6,985 nt of DNA from Victivallales bacterium. GTDB taxonomy: Bacteria > Verrucomicrobiota > Lentisphaeria > Oligosphaerales > Oligosphaeraceae. The first letter of the stretch is position 1, and every line of letters starts with the position of its first letter. The position numbers were made by a program, and so were the translations under genes. The notes beneath the pieces were generated by a model that was not told where the DNA came from, ran no database searches, and was given only the letters and a program-made list of their open reading frames with translations. Shown here piece by piece: positions 6,027-6,985 of the stretch. Location of the stretch: assembly GCA_017431185.1 (NCBI GenBank), contig JAFRLP010000631.1, positions 1 to 6,985 of the forward strand, read 5' to 3'.

Positions 6027-6985
6027 ATGTTTTTTGTCTTTACACTGATGGTGGTCGCCATGAATGTCTATGACTGGTGGCGCCTCTGTCGGGCGTTCAT
6101 AGGAGGTCATACGTTCTGGTCAGTGACAATGCTGCTGGTGGTGCTGGGGCTTACCGTCGCCCCCGGACTGCTGATGGGGATGATGCGCCCCAGTGACCTG
6201 CGAGGCTGGCTCATCCAGTGCTGCTGGATTTGGCTGGCCCTCTCCTTCATGATGGCGTGCGTCTTTCTGGTGACGGACTTGTGGAATCTGGGAGAGAATC
6301 TGCTGTATATCGCCCGTCGTCCGTCTGGAACGGTCCTGCGGCTCCAAATACCTCCGCTGTGGCAGGGGATTGCCGCCCTGGCCTACATGGCGGTGGCGGT
6401 CATCTGGGGACTGTGCGAGGCCCACGCCATTCGCGTCAAGGAGATTGTCGTGGAGTCGCCGAAGGTGCCCGCCGACGTCGGAGACTACCGCATTGCTCTG
6501 GTGAGCGACCTGCATCTGGGACCTGCCGCGAATTTTGCCAGGGTGCGCAAAACCGTCCGGTTGGTCAATGAGTGCCAGGCCGACCTGGTGCTCTCCGCAG
6601 GCGATTTGATTGACGGCTTTGGCAGACGCGAGCAGCGAATGGCGGAGATTCTCCGTGCATTCCAGTGCCGTTCCGCCCGAAAACTGGCTGTGGAGGGCAA
6701 CCACGACGTCTATTCAGGGATTGACCACAGCAGGGAGATGCACCGTCTGGCAGACCTGGAACTGCTGGAGGAGGCGGGCACGTTGCTGGACGGGTGGCTC
6801 TACGTCCACGGTGTGCTTGACCCAGGGCACGGCGGGCGTCCCATGCCAGGGCAGGCGCGCCACTCCTCCACTCTCCCCGTCCCTCCTGACGGCAGTTTCT
6901 CCCTCCTTCTGGAACATCGCCCAGAACAGTTTCCCGGACAGCCGGTGTATGACCTGAGCCTTTCGGGGCATACCCACGGCGGACA
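6027..6985 (+). CDS. Membrane-anchored calcineurin-like metallophosphoesterase (3' end outside window)
   Basis: The frame is open from ATG 6027 to the right edge, giving 319 complete codons. The N-terminal 135 residues hold a hydrophobic start and about three membrane segments (about 31-53, 62-86 and 113-131). A metallophosphoesterase domain follows with its metal ligands in order: SDLHLG (D161, H163), AGDLID (D193), EGNHD (N225, H226), LEHRP (H297) and SGHTHGG (H315, H317). These bind two metal ions and hydrolyse phosphoester bonds. Membrane-linked relatives of the YkuE/YaeI type are described as acting on lipid or envelope phosphates, but the substrate cannot be read from the sequence. All visible catalytic residues are intact; usually little remains after GHTHGGQ, so only a short C-terminal part should be missing. 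It is divergent from the L,D-transpeptidase gene, which fits an envelope role but does not prove one. Confidence 0.93.
   Translation, partial: MFFVFTLMVVAMNVYDWWRLCRAFIGGHTFWSVTMLLVVLGLTVAPGLLMGMMRPSDLRGWLIQCCWIWLALSFMMACVFLVTDLWNLGENLLYIARRPSGTVLRLQIPPLWQGIAALAYMAVAVIWGLCEAHAIRVKEIVVESPKVPADVGDYRIALVSDLHLGPAANFARVRKTVRLVNECQADLVLSAGDLIDGFGRREQRMAEILRAFQCRSARKLAVEGNHDVYSGIDHSREMHRLADLELLEEAGTLLDGWLYVHGVLDPGHGGRPMPGQARHSSTLPVPPDGSFSLLLEHRPEQFPGQPVYDLSLSGHTHGG

Noticed and set aside
6120..6704. A 194-codon minus-strand open frame opposite the metallophosphoesterase
   Set aside because: The plus-strand frame has an ordered set of metal-binding motifs, membrane segments and an AGGAG ribosome site. 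The opposite frame shows only Gln/His-rich low-information sequence.

Overview
The window carries five protein-coding genes and no RNA gene, IS element or CRISPR array that I can recognise. It is GC-rich and gene-dense. An HtrA-type protease, an L,D-transpeptidase with LysM, and AccA all point to a bacterium, most likely Gram-negative. Gene content and protein style would fit the PVC / Lentisphaerae-like lineages, but that is only an impression and no phylogenetic marker here settles it.

Layout. (1) Bases 1-1014, plus strand: the 3' part of an HtrA/DegP-like serine protease, cut by the left edge. It keeps the catalytic serine and two PDZ domains. (2) Bases 1031-3205, plus strand, 16 bases downstream: a secreted protein that looks like two tandem trypsin folds, both without the catalytic triad, followed by two PDZ domains. 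The pair looks like an operon of an active envelope protease and a pseudoprotease partner. (3) Bases 3206-3340: a convergent intergenic region with a terminator-like hairpin serving the minus-strand gene. (4) Bases 3341-4765, minus strand: acetyl-CoA carboxylase carboxyltransferase alpha subunit (AccA), fused in frame to a GNAT acetyltransferase that resembles short N-acetylglutamate synthases. (5) Bases 4834-5871, minus strand: a membrane-anchored LysM plus L,D-transpeptidase protein acting on peptidoglycan. (6) Bases 5872-6026: a divergent promoter region. (7) Bases 6027 to the right edge, plus strand: a membrane-anchored metallophosphoesterase, cut by the edge.

The two points that stand out are the AccA-GNAT fusion, which joins two acetyl-CoA-using enzymes of lipid and possibly arginine synthesis, and the double-pseudoprotease encoded beside an apparently active HtrA. 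The other genes are ordinary envelope or housekeeping functions. I see no mobile element, defence system or other novel multi-gene system.
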